NCBI GenBank assembly: GCA_014729455.1
Contig: WJJW01000108.1
Span: forward strand, 1 to 15,133
Reading direction: 5' to 3'
DNA: 15,133 bases
From: Candidatus Eiseniibacteriota bacterium
GTDB lineage: Bacteria; Eisenbacteria; RBG-16-71-46; CAIMUX01; VGJL01
Of the stretch, positions 6,568-14,452 are shown piece by piece. The notes beneath the pieces were generated by a model, which was not told the origin of the DNA, made no database searches, and saw nothing but the letters and a program-made list of their open reading frames with translations. A program made the position numbers and the translations under genes. Each line of letters begins with the position of its first letter. Within the stretch, counting starts at the first letter, position 1.

Positions 6568-7992
6568 CTAGAACGGTCCCGCGATGTTCGTGTAGATCAG
6601 GCGCATGTTCCCATAGCCGAGGTCGTCGACAAAGATGAACTTCAGGCCGGTCCTCTGGACCGGGTTCATCTGTTCCGGAAACAGCGGCTCCCCACGGACC
6701 TGATACGTCCAGATCTCGTAAGCCCGGTTGTCCCGGACATCGTACTGTCCCGGCTTCTGGATGATGTCCCGCCGGTCGCCTTGGACCTCACCCGGCAGGA
6801 TGCGGGCCAGGACGTCTTGATCCTGGGGGTTCAGCTCCTTGGTCACCTCGTCGGGCGGACCGTACCGGATGTAGACGCGCCCACGGTCGGTCAGCATCCC
6901 CTCCCGGAACGAGGTGCCGAAGAACTTGTTCGCGTATTCGACCCGTTCCGCGAAGACGTCGCGCAGCTCGTTGCGTCCGGTGGAGGGGACCGGATCGTGC
7001 TGCCTCCAGAGCTCGGCGAGGTACGACTCCAGCTCTCCCGGAGACATCCCCTGCGTCTCCTCGTATTCGTTCGGACCGAGCAGGACGTACGCCTCGTCCC
7101 GCAGCGCCTCCCGATCCTGGGTCCAGGAGGAGGTCTCCCAGAGGATCTGGAAGTCCCCGCCGACCCGACACTGGCCGCGCTCCTGCTCCCAGACCTCGAG
7201 GCGGTAGGTCCCCGCCGGGAAGGTGGCGAGATCCTGTCCGATCAGCCAGGGATGCCGGTTCCCCTCCTCGTCACGGCTGGAATCCGAGCCCGCGGCGACG
7301 ACCTCCCCTCCAGGCAGGCGCTGGATCTCGTAGGCGAGACCGATCGGCTCGCCGTACTGCTCGAGGTAGAACAGGAGGTTCGTATGGTAGAGACCGAAGA
7401 AGCGCGAGGGGTTCGGCTGGAGCCTCTCCCGCAGCGAGCGTCTCTCCCCTTCTCCGGCACGGACGACATCCCAGGCGAAAACGAGATCCGAAAGGCCGCA
7501 GCCGATCGGCGGCCCGACGAACCGGGCCCGCGCCTCTCCGTGCGGCTTCACGCCCCGGATCCGATCGAGCAGCCCCGTCTTCTGTCCGGACAGGTCCTCG
7601 ACCCGCGCCCGGATCGCGCGCGTATCCCGGGGGATCTCCGGGTGCAGCTTCAGCAGGTGCCGCGGCTGTACCGGGGCGCCGTCGCCGCGCGACTCGGACA
7701 GCCGGACCCAGGTCTCCTCCCGTGCCCCGCCGATCGGATCCCCATCCGCGTCCTCGAACCAGATCTCCAGCATCAGGCGGCTGTGGCCGGTCGAATCCGG
7801 CGCCTCGGTGAGCGGATTCTCGGGAATCGAGAGGTAGAGCTCGGAGACGATCTCCCCGCGTTCCAGAAACCGGGCTCCGTCGAGATGGAACGGGATGTCC
7901 CCCTCCGCCTCGACCGGGAACGGCCGGACGCCTCCCTCGTCGCCGAACGGCAGCGCACCGGCCACCAGCAGCAATGGAAGCAATCGGAACAT
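6568..7992 (-). CDS. GWxTD domain-containing exported protein
   Basis: Secreted or envelope protein of about 474 aa (counted from the ATG at 7990-7992). A GTG two codons earlier is only 1 nt from the GGAG Shine-Dalgarno sequence, so the ATG is preferred. The N-terminus is a short signal peptide (MFRLLPLLLVAGALPFG). The middle (about 50-290) looks beta-rich, as in the family. The C-terminal part carries the recognisable GWxTD region: RVEYANKFFGTSFREG, then GMLTDRGRVYIRYGPPDEV, followed by YEIWTYQ and LKFIFVDD. The Trp of the signature is Met here. The domain's biochemical role is unknown; it is frequent in FCB-group and other uncultured Gram-negative bacteria. It sits between the PorV-like gene and pgk, and its ribosome binding site abuts a strong hairpin. 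Confidence 0.85.
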   Translation of the reverse strand: MFRLLPLLLVAGALPFGDEGGVRPFPVEAEGDIPFHLDGARFLERGEIVSELYLSIPENPLTEAPDSTGHSRLMLEIWFEDADGDPIGGAREETWVRLSESRGDGAPVQPRHLLKLHPEIPRDTRAIRARVEDLSGQKTGLLDRIRGVKPHGEARARFVGPPIGCGLSDLVFAWDVVRAGEGERRSLRERLQPNPSRFFGLYHTNLLFYLEQYGEPIGLAYEIQRLPGGEVVAAGSDSSRDEEGNRHPWLIGQDLATFPAGTYRLEVWEQERGQCRVGGDFQILWETSSWTQDREALRDEAYVLLGPNEYEETQGMSPGELESYLAELWRQHDPVPSTGRNELRDVFAERVEYANKFFGTSFREGMLTDRGRVYIRYGPPDEVTKELNPQDQDVLARILPGEVQGDRRDIIQKPGQYDVRDNRAYEIWTYQVRGEPLFPEQMNPVQRTGLKFIFVDDLGYGNMRLIYTNIAGPF

Positions 7993-7997
7993 CGACA

Positions 7998-8034
7998 CTC
8001 CGGGACCGCCCCCGTGATCGGGGGCGGTCCGGAA
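7998..8034 (-). promoter_or_regulatory. Hairpin that can cover the GWxTD Shine-Dalgarno sequence
   Basis: A perfect 12-bp stem (8030-8019 with 8014-8003 on the minus strand, loop ATCA) lies between the PorV-like stop and the GWxTD start. Past one bulged base (8002), TTCC (8034-8031) can pair with GGAG (8001-7998), the only Shine-Dalgarno candidate of the GWxTD gene. No T-run follows, so it is not a typical intrinsic terminator. A translational switch, mRNA stability element or partial attenuator are all possible. Confidence 0.6.
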
Positions 8035-8046
8035 ACCGGATGAAGG

Positions 8047-8982
8047 CTAGAAGCGGAAGTCGATCGAGACGCGATGGACCGCGTCCAGGTCGCTCATGTC
8101 CTGATAGGAGTAGTCGACCGTCGCTTCCGAGTTCAAACTGGACGGAACCTTGAACCCGAGGCCGGCGGCGAAGCGTTCGAGATCGTACTGGAACAGGTAG
8201 CCGGCCCTCGCGAAGAAGAACTCCTTGAACCCGTACTCCACGCCCCAGTTGGCCCGCTCGTTGTTGTCCGGCGGATGGCTGAACTCGGCCGCCGACAGGA
8301 TCCGGTGGGAGGCATCCTCGTACACGCTCATCGACATCCCGACCCGGAAGGTCGCCGGCATCTTCACGGAGTCGTCGATGAACTCCATCCGCGTGCCGAG
8401 GTTCTGCATCGACATCCCGATCCGCAACGAGCGATATCCCGTGTCGTACAGGGTGCCGAAGTCGAACGTGTATGCGGACGCCTCGTAGTCGGCCAACGTC
8501 GACTGCACGTAGTTCATGGAGATCCCAGCGGAGAACTTGTCCGTGAGCGAGCGCGCGTAGGTCACGCCGAACGCGACGTCGCCCGCATCGAAGCTGGTTC
8601 CCTCCCCTTCCGGACGGAACACCGTCCGAACCGGCTGCGAGTCCATGTACAGGCTGCGCGCGTTGACCGCGAACGTACCCGGAAGGAACCCGACGTGGAA
8701 GACGTACGCGGCCTGCGTGAAGGAGATGTCCGCCAGCCAGGAAGTATGGTTGACGTTCACCACGTTCTTGTAGACCCGTGCGATCCCGGCCGGATTCCAG
8801 TAGATCGCCGTCGCGTCATCGGCCACCGACACGAACGCCGAGCCCATCGCCGTGGCGCGCGCCCCGACACCGATCTTGAGAAACTGGCCTCCGATCGTTC
8901 CGACCTTTTCGAACTCCTGGGCCGCGTCCGCCAGTGTCGGGATCGCGAGCAGCAGGCAGAGCACCCCGACCATGATCCTCAT
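8047..8982 (-). CDS. PorV/PorQ-family outer-membrane beta-barrel protein
   Basis: Outer-membrane barrel of 311 aa related to PorV/PorQ (FadL-like fold). In type IX secretion PorV binds the C-terminal domain of cargo and carries it to the cell surface. The start is the ATG at 8980-8982, with GGAGGT 5 nt upstream (complement of 8988-8993); upstream in-frame codons would overlap the preceding gene. The signal peptide runs to about residue 20 (PTLADA|AQ). The family's N-terminal signature follows: IGVGARATAMGSAFVSVADD and ATAIYWNPAGIA (about 37-68). The rest alternates in beta-strand fashion and ends VSIDFRF, with the terminal Phe typical of proteins inserted by BamA. It directly follows the secreted protein carrying a FlgD-like C-terminal domain, its most obvious possible client. 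Whether a full type IX apparatus exists in this genome cannot be told here. Confidence 0.88.
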   Translation of the reverse strand: MRIMVGVLCLLLAIPTLADAAQEFEKVGTIGGQFLKIGVGARATAMGSAFVSVADDATAIYWNPAGIARVYKNVVNVNHTSWLADISFTQAAYVFHVGFLPGTFAVNARSLYMDSQPVRTVFRPEGEGTSFDAGDVAFGVTYARSLTDKFSAGISMNYVQSTLADYEASAYTFDFGTLYDTGYRSLRIGMSMQNLGTRMEFIDDSVKMPATFRVGMSMSVYEDASHRILSAAEFSHPPDNNERANWGVEYGFKEFFFARAGYLFQYDLERFAAGLGFKVPSSLNSEATVDYSYQDMSDLDAVHRVSIDFRF

Positions 8983-8987
8983 GGGTG

Positions 8988-8993
8988 ACCTCC
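8988..8993 (-). promoter_or_regulatory. Ribosome binding site deciding the PorV-like start
   Basis: GGAGGT on the minus strand, 5 nt before the ATG at 8982. It rules against the longer open frame starting at 9069, which would add 29 non-signal-like residues and overlap the previous gene. Confidence 0.8.
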
Positions 8994-9028
8994 GATTCTT
9001 CGTTGCCCCGCGCATCACATGCCTCCCT

Positions 9029-11524
9029 TCACCTGACGATCGTGAAGCGACCGATCTTGCGATCGCCACAGCCGCCGACCCCCGGCTCGCAATCCTTGCA
9101 CTCCACAGCGTAGAGATAGACTCCGCTGACGATGTCCTGCCCGTTGCGCGAGATCAGATTCCAGAAGACCGTTCCGTTGCCGCTCGTCCGGCCGTCGTTC
9201 TGCAGCGTTTGCACGAGGTCGCCGGCAAGGGTGTAGATGTTCACCGTGCAGTCCGCCCGCGGCAGGTTGGCGAACGCCACCTTGGTCCCCGTCGGGTCGC
9301 TGTCGGACGGCTCGAGATCCCAGCCGGCCGGCTGCCTTCCCTCGACGTAGGGGTTCGGAACGACGTAGATCCCATCGGCCGTGCTCGCCGCCTCCCAGCG
9401 CGGTACGACCTGGTCCCGCTCCCCCGCGGCAGGGCGTCCCGCCAGCTCCTGGTAGCGTCCCTCGTCGTCGACCCAGGCGCTGTAAGCGGTGACGTCGTAG
9501 AAGTACAGCATGCCGTTCTTCAATCCCAGCGTGTCGACGTACTGGTAGTGCCCCGGCGGGTAGTACCACAAGACCGCCTCGTCGGGATCCGAGGATCCGG
9601 TCAGGACCTCGTAGAGGGAGTCCGGTCCCTCCGGCGGCAGACGCTTGTACCGGTCCAGATAGAAAGGGCTGTCCTCGCCGAGACTGTCGGGCGGGTTCAG
9701 GCTCAGATCCGCCACGAGCTGCCAATCCTCGGGGGCGGGTCCGGTGGAGCCGGTGGGTCTCTCCCATCCCTCCACGCGCCAGACGCGATACCCCGTGAAG
9801 AGGATCACCCCCTGGATCGGGTCGGCCGCGAGCTCGGAGAGGTTGTCCCACTCCAGGAGGACCTTCTTGTCGCCCGCCGGCGCCGTCAGGCGGATCGACG
9901 GGTCGGAGGGCGGGTCGATGTTCGTGCTCGGCGGCGGAGGCGCCACGGTTCCAACCCAGTGGACCAGCGTTTCGTAGCCGTTGTTCAGCTCCTCTTCGTT
10001 GGTTCGATAGAGAGGCGTACAGCAATCGCAGTCGTTGTCGACGTAGTTCTCCGGGAGACATTCGTAGTCCTTGATCACCCGGACATTCGGATCGAGGCTG
10101 TCGCACGGATCCCGCCACTGTCGCGGCGGCTCGCCGGGCGGCAGGAACAGACAGGTCTCCCGTCCGTACGGGCCGACCGTGCTCCCCGGCGGCGTGCTCG
10201 GATCGTTGTCGACGTCCCGCCAGGCCCCGTTGTAGATCCGCTGCGCGTTGATGGCGTTGATGATCAGGCCCCGCCGGCCGTTGCCGATGACGAAGGCGGT
10301 CTGCAGGTAGAGCTGGTCTCCGGGAATCAGCTCCGCGAACGGACCGGCGCTGAAGCAGTAGCGGTAGTCGCTCGGTACGCCCGTCGGGCGGTTCGGCTTG
10401 CTTCCCTTCTCGAGGAGGTCGTAGCGTTCGAAGTCGTTCCGCGGGTCCCCGGCCGGATACGCCCCCGATCCACTGAAGAAGACCGCCGTGTGGACGCCGA
10501 CCTCCTCCGGGGCGACGGCCCCCGTCGGATCGGTGGTGTGCCCCAGGAACAGACCGCCGAAGTACCCATCGACGTCTCCGCCCGTGGCGTCGCTTCCGTT
10601 GTCGGGGACGTCGTGCATGAAGCACATGTCGAGCTTCAACCGCTGCTCGTTGCACGAGCGCGGGGTCCCGTCCCACTCGTTGCACGTGAACCGGTTGGCG
10701 AGATCGACGATCGTCGTGTCGATCTCCACGAACTCCCCGCGGTCGTCCGCGTAGTAGCCCGGCTCGTCCTTGGGACCGGCGTCGGAGTCGACGAAGAATC
10801 CGATGTAGACGTCCCGGAGCACCTCGAACCCGTCGTTGAAGATCGTGAAGTCGAAGCCGACGAACTCGTTCGACCCCTCGGTGGACCACGCGTAGCTGGC
10901 CTGCTGGATCCGGATGTTCAGCGGGCGGTGTTCCGGATACGTGTTGATCGCCTCTTCGGTGTAATCCCAGTACTCGCAGGAGAACATCTGCTGCGAGATC
11001 GCCGCGTAATCCTCGTCGATCAGACCGTCGCCGTCGTCGTCCTTTCCGTTGGGGAAGTCCTCGTCGACGAGCCCGTCGTTGTCGTCATCCGGCTGGATGG
11101 AGAACCCCGGACGATTGCCGCTCTGGATCCCCTCGTAGCTCGGGTAGATCGTGTCGACCGCCTCGAGCGAAGGGCGCAGCTCGACCTGGTAGGCTCCGGT
11201 CGAGACGTAGGGGAGGTTGTCGCTCGCGATGGCCCCGAACCAGATGCTCGCGGCGTAGAGGTACTCCCCGCCCCTCCAGCCCGCGCCGAAGGAATCGACG
11301 AAGTTCGGGTTTCCGATGATCCCGACGTTCGTCACCATCAGCTCCAACAGCCCCACGTTGTGGTAGAAGATGTTGGGCGGCGAGATGGCGTACAGGTCGG
11401 TCGTCTCCGGCAGCCCGAACCGTGTTCCCGGCGGCTCCGCGGCGTGCGCGAGCGAACCGATCGCCACGAGCAGGGCGGCGACGACGAGCTTGCTCGCGAT
11501 CGTGGTCTTTCCGGCCCGAACCAT
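9029..11524 (-). CDS. Large secreted protein with FlgD-like/T9SS-like C-terminal domain
   Basis: An 831-aa exported protein. A signal peptide (about 1-28, ending SLAHA) precedes a long ectodomain with no hydrophobic helix. Two tandem calcium-loop-like motifs, DDDNDGLVDED (146-156) and DDDGDGLIDED (162-172), resemble EF-hand or thrombospondin type 3 loops. The ectodomain has about fifteen Cys, including NDCDCC, suggesting disulfides outside the cytoplasm. A region with RLTAPAGDKKVLLEW and GYRVWRVEGW resembles a fibronectin-III-like fold. The C-terminus (718-831) begins YVVPNPY and runs through VNIYTLAGDLVQTL, WNLISRNG and VSGVYLYAV to KIGRFTIVR, the pattern of FlgD Ig-like/type IX sorting domains. 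The ATG at 11522-11524 has GGGAG 7 nt upstream. It lies 26 bp after the TonB-dependent receptor gene and 46 bp before the PorV-like gene, implying joint expression. A surface-anchored binding protein is inferred; ligand and enzymatic activity are unknown. Confidence 0.82.
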   Translation of the reverse strand: MVRAGKTTIASKLVVAALLVAIGSLAHAAEPPGTRFGLPETTDLYAISPPNIFYHNVGLLELMVTNVGIIGNPNFVDSFGAGWRGGEYLYAASIWFGAIASDNLPYVSTGAYQVELRPSLEAVDTIYPSYEGIQSGNRPGFSIQPDDDNDGLVDEDFPNGKDDDGDGLIDEDYAAISQQMFSCEYWDYTEEAINTYPEHRPLNIRIQQASYAWSTEGSNEFVGFDFTIFNDGFEVLRDVYIGFFVDSDAGPKDEPGYYADDRGEFVEIDTTIVDLANRFTCNEWDGTPRSCNEQRLKLDMCFMHDVPDNGSDATGGDVDGYFGGLFLGHTTDPTGAVAPEEVGVHTAVFFSGSGAYPAGDPRNDFERYDLLEKGSKPNRPTGVPSDYRYCFSAGPFAELIPGDQLYLQTAFVIGNGRRGLIINAINAQRIYNGAWRDVDNDPSTPPGSTVGPYGRETCLFLPPGEPPRQWRDPCDSLDPNVRVIKDYECLPENYVDNDCDCCTPLYRTNEEELNNGYETLVHWVGTVAPPPPSTNIDPPSDPSIRLTAPAGDKKVLLEWDNLSELAADPIQGVILFTGYRVWRVEGWERPTGSTGPAPEDWQLVADLSLNPPDSLGEDSPFYLDRYKRLPPEGPDSLYEVLTGSSDPDEAVLWYYPPGHYQYVDTLGLKNGMLYFYDVTAYSAWVDDEGRYQELAGRPAAGERDQVVPRWEAASTADGIYVVPNPYVEGRQPAGWDLEPSDSDPTGTKVAFANLPRADCTVNIYTLAGDLVQTLQNDGRTSGNGTVFWNLISRNGQDIVSGVYLYAVECKDCEPGVGGCGDRKIGRFTIVR

Positions 11525-11550
11525 GGCTTCTCTCCCTTCTAACCCCGGTT

Positions 11551-14244
11551 TTAGAAGCTGAACGAGACGCCCACCCGAATCGTCCGCGGCTCTCCGAACA
11601 CGCGCGGATCGTTCAGCGGAACGAAGTCCTCGATCCCGTCTCCGTTGAAATCCTCATCGAGATAGGCCCCGCCGGCCCTTCCCGTCTCCGTGTAGTAGAT
11701 CCTGTAGTCGTTGCCCTGCAGAGCCGGTCCGGCGAATCGGTTACCCGGCGAGAGGGTCGTGACGTTCTTCGAGTCGAGGACGTTCAGACTCCGAAGGAAC
11801 ACCTTGAAGCGCTGTCCCCACACCGTGTAGTACTTCTCCGCCTGGATATCGAGCGAGCTCTGGCTCGGCAGACGCCTCGAGTTGATGTCCTCCGGCTCCA
11901 CCTCGCGCGTGGTCCGCTCGATCGGTGTGTACGGAAACCCGGTGCTGTACTGCCAGACGAATCCGGCGCCCCACTCCCCCGGTCGGGCGATGTAGAGCTG
12001 CGTGCTGAGCGTGTGGCGAACGTCCCACGGGAGCGGCTGCTCGGAGACCGGGAAGTAGGCGAAGTTCTGCGAGAGCCGCGCGTTCGGGTCGCTCCCGACA
12101 CCGGTCGCCACGCCGAAGGCATAGTTGATCTCGGTCTGGAAGTTGTTCCCGAAGCTCCGGCGCAACGTCGCCTCGAACCCCTGCGCCGAGGCGTAGTCCT
12201 TGTTGACGTAGACCGGAATGTTCCCGACCGAACCGAGGACCGGGAACTCGTCGGTCGTCAGCAGGCCGAAGATGTCCTTGTAGTAGACGCTGAACTGGCC
12301 GCTGACCAGCTCGCTGAACAGGTGCTGGATCCCCGCCTGGTACGAGACGGTCGTCTCGTTGGTCAGATTCGGGTTTCCGCGGACCCTCCCGTCGAACACG
12401 TTCCGGTTGTCGAAGATGTACTGCCGGTCGGGGATCTGATAGAAGCGCCCGTAGTGGAAGCTGAAGACGTCCCGGTCGGAGATCGGATAGGCGATCCCGA
12501 TCCGCGGGCTGAACTGCTCCTTGACCCGCTCGCGCACGTCGCTGATCGGGATCTGCTCCCCGACGCTGAATACGTCGTACCGGAGACCGAGGTTCAGGAC
12601 CATCCCCTCGTGCTCCCAGCGGTCCTGGATGTACGCCGCCCCCTCCGGATTGTAGTAGTGGTACCGGGTCCGGGTTGCGCCGATCTGCCCGTCGACGCTC
12701 GTCTGGTACGGCCGGTCGACCTCGAGGAACCGCATGTCGTTGTAGACCGCTTCGACTCCGGCCTGGAACGTGTGCCGCTTGTGCTTCTTGGTGAAGTCGA
12801 CCTTCCCGGTCAGGACCTTGGTGTCCCGGTGGGACCACTCCGCGTAGTCGCCGTGGGTGACGAAGAAGTCGCTCGACTCCCCGTCGTAGTAGTTGTAGTA
12901 GAAGTCCCGAGCGCTCTCTCCCTCGTACTCCCAAGGCTCCTTCCCCTGCACGCTCTCCTTCGCGATGAAGTGGCTGCGGGACAGCTTCAGGGTGTAGAAC
13001 GTGTTGGCGTCGATCGTGTGGGTCCACACCACCTTCGCCTGGCGGAAGAGGTTCTCGTAGTTTGGAGTGTGCTCGGCGGCGTTGTAGTACTGGTAGGTCG
13101 AGTCGACCTGGGTCGGCGCCCACCGACCGCGTCGCTCGATGACCTCTCCGGTCTGAGTCGTGTCGAGGAAGGTCTGGACGTACCCCTCCCGGCTCCAGGC
13201 GTGGATGTAGACGTCCCGCCTCGTGTCGTTGTTGATCATCTCCGCGGTCAGCTTGTAGGAGGGTCCGATCCGATAGGCGAGCTTCCCCTGCAGGCGGACG
13301 TTGTTGTTCTTGCGATCACCGACGGAGATGAACTCCAGGATCTTCCGGCGTGGCCGGTCCTCGGCCGTCGCCGGGTAGTTGTCCTGCCAGGTCCCTTCCG
13401 CGGAGAGGTAGTAGGTGAGGTTCTTGATCGGGGAGGGGCCGCCGACCCCGACGAACACGCGGTCGAGGTTGTCGTAGGTGTTGTCCGGCTGGCCGTAGTC
13501 GTCGGTCTGGTAGTAGATCTCCCCTTCGAAGCTCTGGCCCCCCTCCTTCGTCTTGTAGTTGATGACGCCGGACTGGGCGTTGCCATACTGCGCGTCGAGG
13601 CCGCCCATGATCACGTCGGCCGATTCGACCGCGAGGGCGGCGAGGCTGACCCCGCCTCCGACGAGCGGGTCGCGAACCGGCACGCCGTCGACCTGATACT
13701 GGACCTCTCCCCCGCGCCCACCGCGGAAGTGGAGCTCGCCGCCCTGGGCGACGACCCCCGCCTTCAGGCCGATCATCTCGGAGACCTCGTCGACGGGGAG
13801 GTTCTTCATGTCCTCCGTGTTGATATCCTGCCGGGTCTCGGTCCGATCGAGGTCGATGATCTCCCGGGCCGCGGTGATCTCGACGAGGTCCATCATCCCG
13901 ACGACCTTCTTCTTGATCGTGAAGTCGACGCTCGTCGATTCCCGCGCGTCGACGCGGACGTCGCGGACGGTCGACTCGGAGTATCCGATGATGGTGACCT
14001 TGAGGTTGTACGACCCGGGCGGGACGCGCTTGATCTCGTAGGTGCCGTCCGCGCGGGTCATCGAGCCCCACGCGGTTCCCAGGATCATCACGCTGGCGTA
14101 TGGAACCGGCTTGTTCTCCTCGTCGACGACCTTTCCGGTGATCGTCCCCCTGGCGGTGCCCTGGGCGGAGACCACCGCGGGGAGGAGAACGAGGGCGGCC
14201 GCACAAAGTAGGATCAACCCCTGGAGGCGCCTGGTACCCCTCAT
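11551..14244 (-). CDS. TonB-dependent receptor with carboxypeptidase-regulatory N-domain
   Basis: Outer-membrane active-transport receptor, 897 aa from the chosen ATG. AAAGGAG lies 8 nt before the ATG at 14242-14244; the longer open frame adds 23 residues ahead of the signal peptide and lacks support. Layout: signal peptide 1-27 (VVSA|Q), CarboxypepD_reg-like beta-sandwich about 32-111 (TITGKVVDEENKPVPYASV, ADGTYEIKRVPPGSYNLKV), a TonB-box-like DLVEITA (119-125), plug about 135-235 (LHFRGGRGGEVQYQVDGVPV, DAQYGNAQSGVINYKTKEGG), then a large Tyr-rich barrel ending VGVSFSF with terminal Phe. The last extracellular region contains a calcium-loop-like DEDFNGDGIEDF (863-874), echoing motifs in the next gene. 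It is first in the leftward series, with a promoter about 80 bp upstream. The substrate is not readable; absence of a SusD-type lipoprotein argues against a standard glycan-uptake pair. Confidence 0.93.
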   Translation of the reverse strand: MRGTRRLQGLILLCAAALVLLPAVVSAQGTARGTITGKVVDEENKPVPYASVMILGTAWGSMTRADGTYEIKRVPPGSYNLKVTIIGYSESTVRDVRVDARESTSVDFTIKKKVVGMMDLVEITAAREIIDLDRTETRQDINTEDMKNLPVDEVSEMIGLKAGVVAQGGELHFRGGRGGEVQYQVDGVPVRDPLVGGGVSLAALAVESADVIMGGLDAQYGNAQSGVINYKTKEGGQSFEGEIYYQTDDYGQPDNTYDNLDRVFVGVGGPSPIKNLTYYLSAEGTWQDNYPATAEDRPRRKILEFISVGDRKNNNVRLQGKLAYRIGPSYKLTAEMINNDTRRDVYIHAWSREGYVQTFLDTTQTGEVIERRGRWAPTQVDSTYQYYNAAEHTPNYENLFRQAKVVWTHTIDANTFYTLKLSRSHFIAKESVQGKEPWEYEGESARDFYYNYYDGESSDFFVTHGDYAEWSHRDTKVLTGKVDFTKKHKRHTFQAGVEAVYNDMRFLEVDRPYQTSVDGQIGATRTRYHYYNPEGAAYIQDRWEHEGMVLNLGLRYDVFSVGEQIPISDVRERVKEQFSPRIGIAYPISDRDVFSFHYGRFYQIPDRQYIFDNRNVFDGRVRGNPNLTNETTVSYQAGIQHLFSELVSGQFSVYYKDIFGLLTTDEFPVLGSVGNIPVYVNKDYASAQGFEATLRRSFGNNFQTEINYAFGVATGVGSDPNARLSQNFAYFPVSEQPLPWDVRHTLSTQLYIARPGEWGAGFVWQYSTGFPYTPIERTTREVEPEDINSRRLPSQSSLDIQAEKYYTVWGQRFKVFLRSLNVLDSKNVTTLSPGNRFAGPALQGNDYRIYYTETGRAGGAYLDEDFNGDGIEDFVPLNDPRVFGEPRTIRVGVSFSF

Positions 14245-14252
14245 CGCTCGCG

Positions 14253-14259
14253 CTCCTTT
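14253..14259 (-). promoter_or_regulatory. Ribosome binding site deciding the TonB receptor start
   Basis: AAAGGAG on the minus strand, 8 nt before the ATG at 14244. It places the start directly at a clear signal peptide rather than at the in-frame codon at 14313. Confidence 0.8.
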
Positions 14260-14325
14260 CTCCCACCCTTCCTCGATTTCGGACGAGGAGCGTGATGGGA
14301 ACCCGACCGCCAACCCCTACGAACA

Positions 14326-14354
14326 ATCTTGCCGCACGGGGGCGAGCCCGTCAA
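14326..14354 (-). promoter_or_regulatory. Sigma70-like promoter of the receptor-to-secG series
   Basis: On the minus strand, TTGACG (14354-14349, five of six matches) is followed after exactly 17 bp by CAAGAT (14331-14326, three of six matches). Transcription from about 14320 would give a 75-nt leader before the receptor ATG. It lies about 100 bp downstream of the preceding barrel gene's stop and past that gene's hairpin, the expected position for an operon promoter. The rest of the 208-bp spacer (14245-14452) holds no gene that I can support. Confidence 0.5.
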
Positions 14355-14408
14355 CCGCCAAGCCAGCATGGTGTTGCCGCTTCGCCCCTTGCCCCGACCC
14401 GTCCCACG

Positions 14409-14447
14409 CCCGCAGGACCCGGATCGCGGCGACCCGGCATCCGCGGG
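14409..14447 (-). terminator. Strong hairpin after the right-edge barrel gene (terminator-like)
   Basis: On the minus strand the outer arms CCCGCGGA and TCC-T-GCGGG (one bulged base) enclose an inner 8-bp stem, CCGGGTCG with CGATCCGG (one G-T pair), with loop CCG. It starts 5 nt after the stop codon of the upstream gene. No T-run follows, so it may act with Rho or as a 3' stabiliser rather than as a classic intrinsic terminator. Confidence 0.5.
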
Positions 14448-14452
14448 AATTC

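Noticed and set aside
8983..9069. Longer N-terminus of the PorV-like protein from 9069
   Set aside because: It overlaps the upstream gene by 41 bp and precedes the signal peptide; GGAGGT supports the ATG at 8982.
5203..14211. Three very long plus-strand open frames (5203-8043, 8852-11542, 11422-14211), each about 900 codons
   Set aside because: They lie opposite genes with clear family motifs. In high-GC DNA the sense codons TTA, CTA and TCA are rare, so the antisense frame lacks stops. Their translations are Arg/Val/Asp-rich, low in complexity and show no domain.
14245..14313. Extended N-terminus of the TonB-dependent receptor from 14313
   Set aside because: It would put 23 charged residues before a clean signal peptide, whereas AAAGGAG supports the ATG at 14244.
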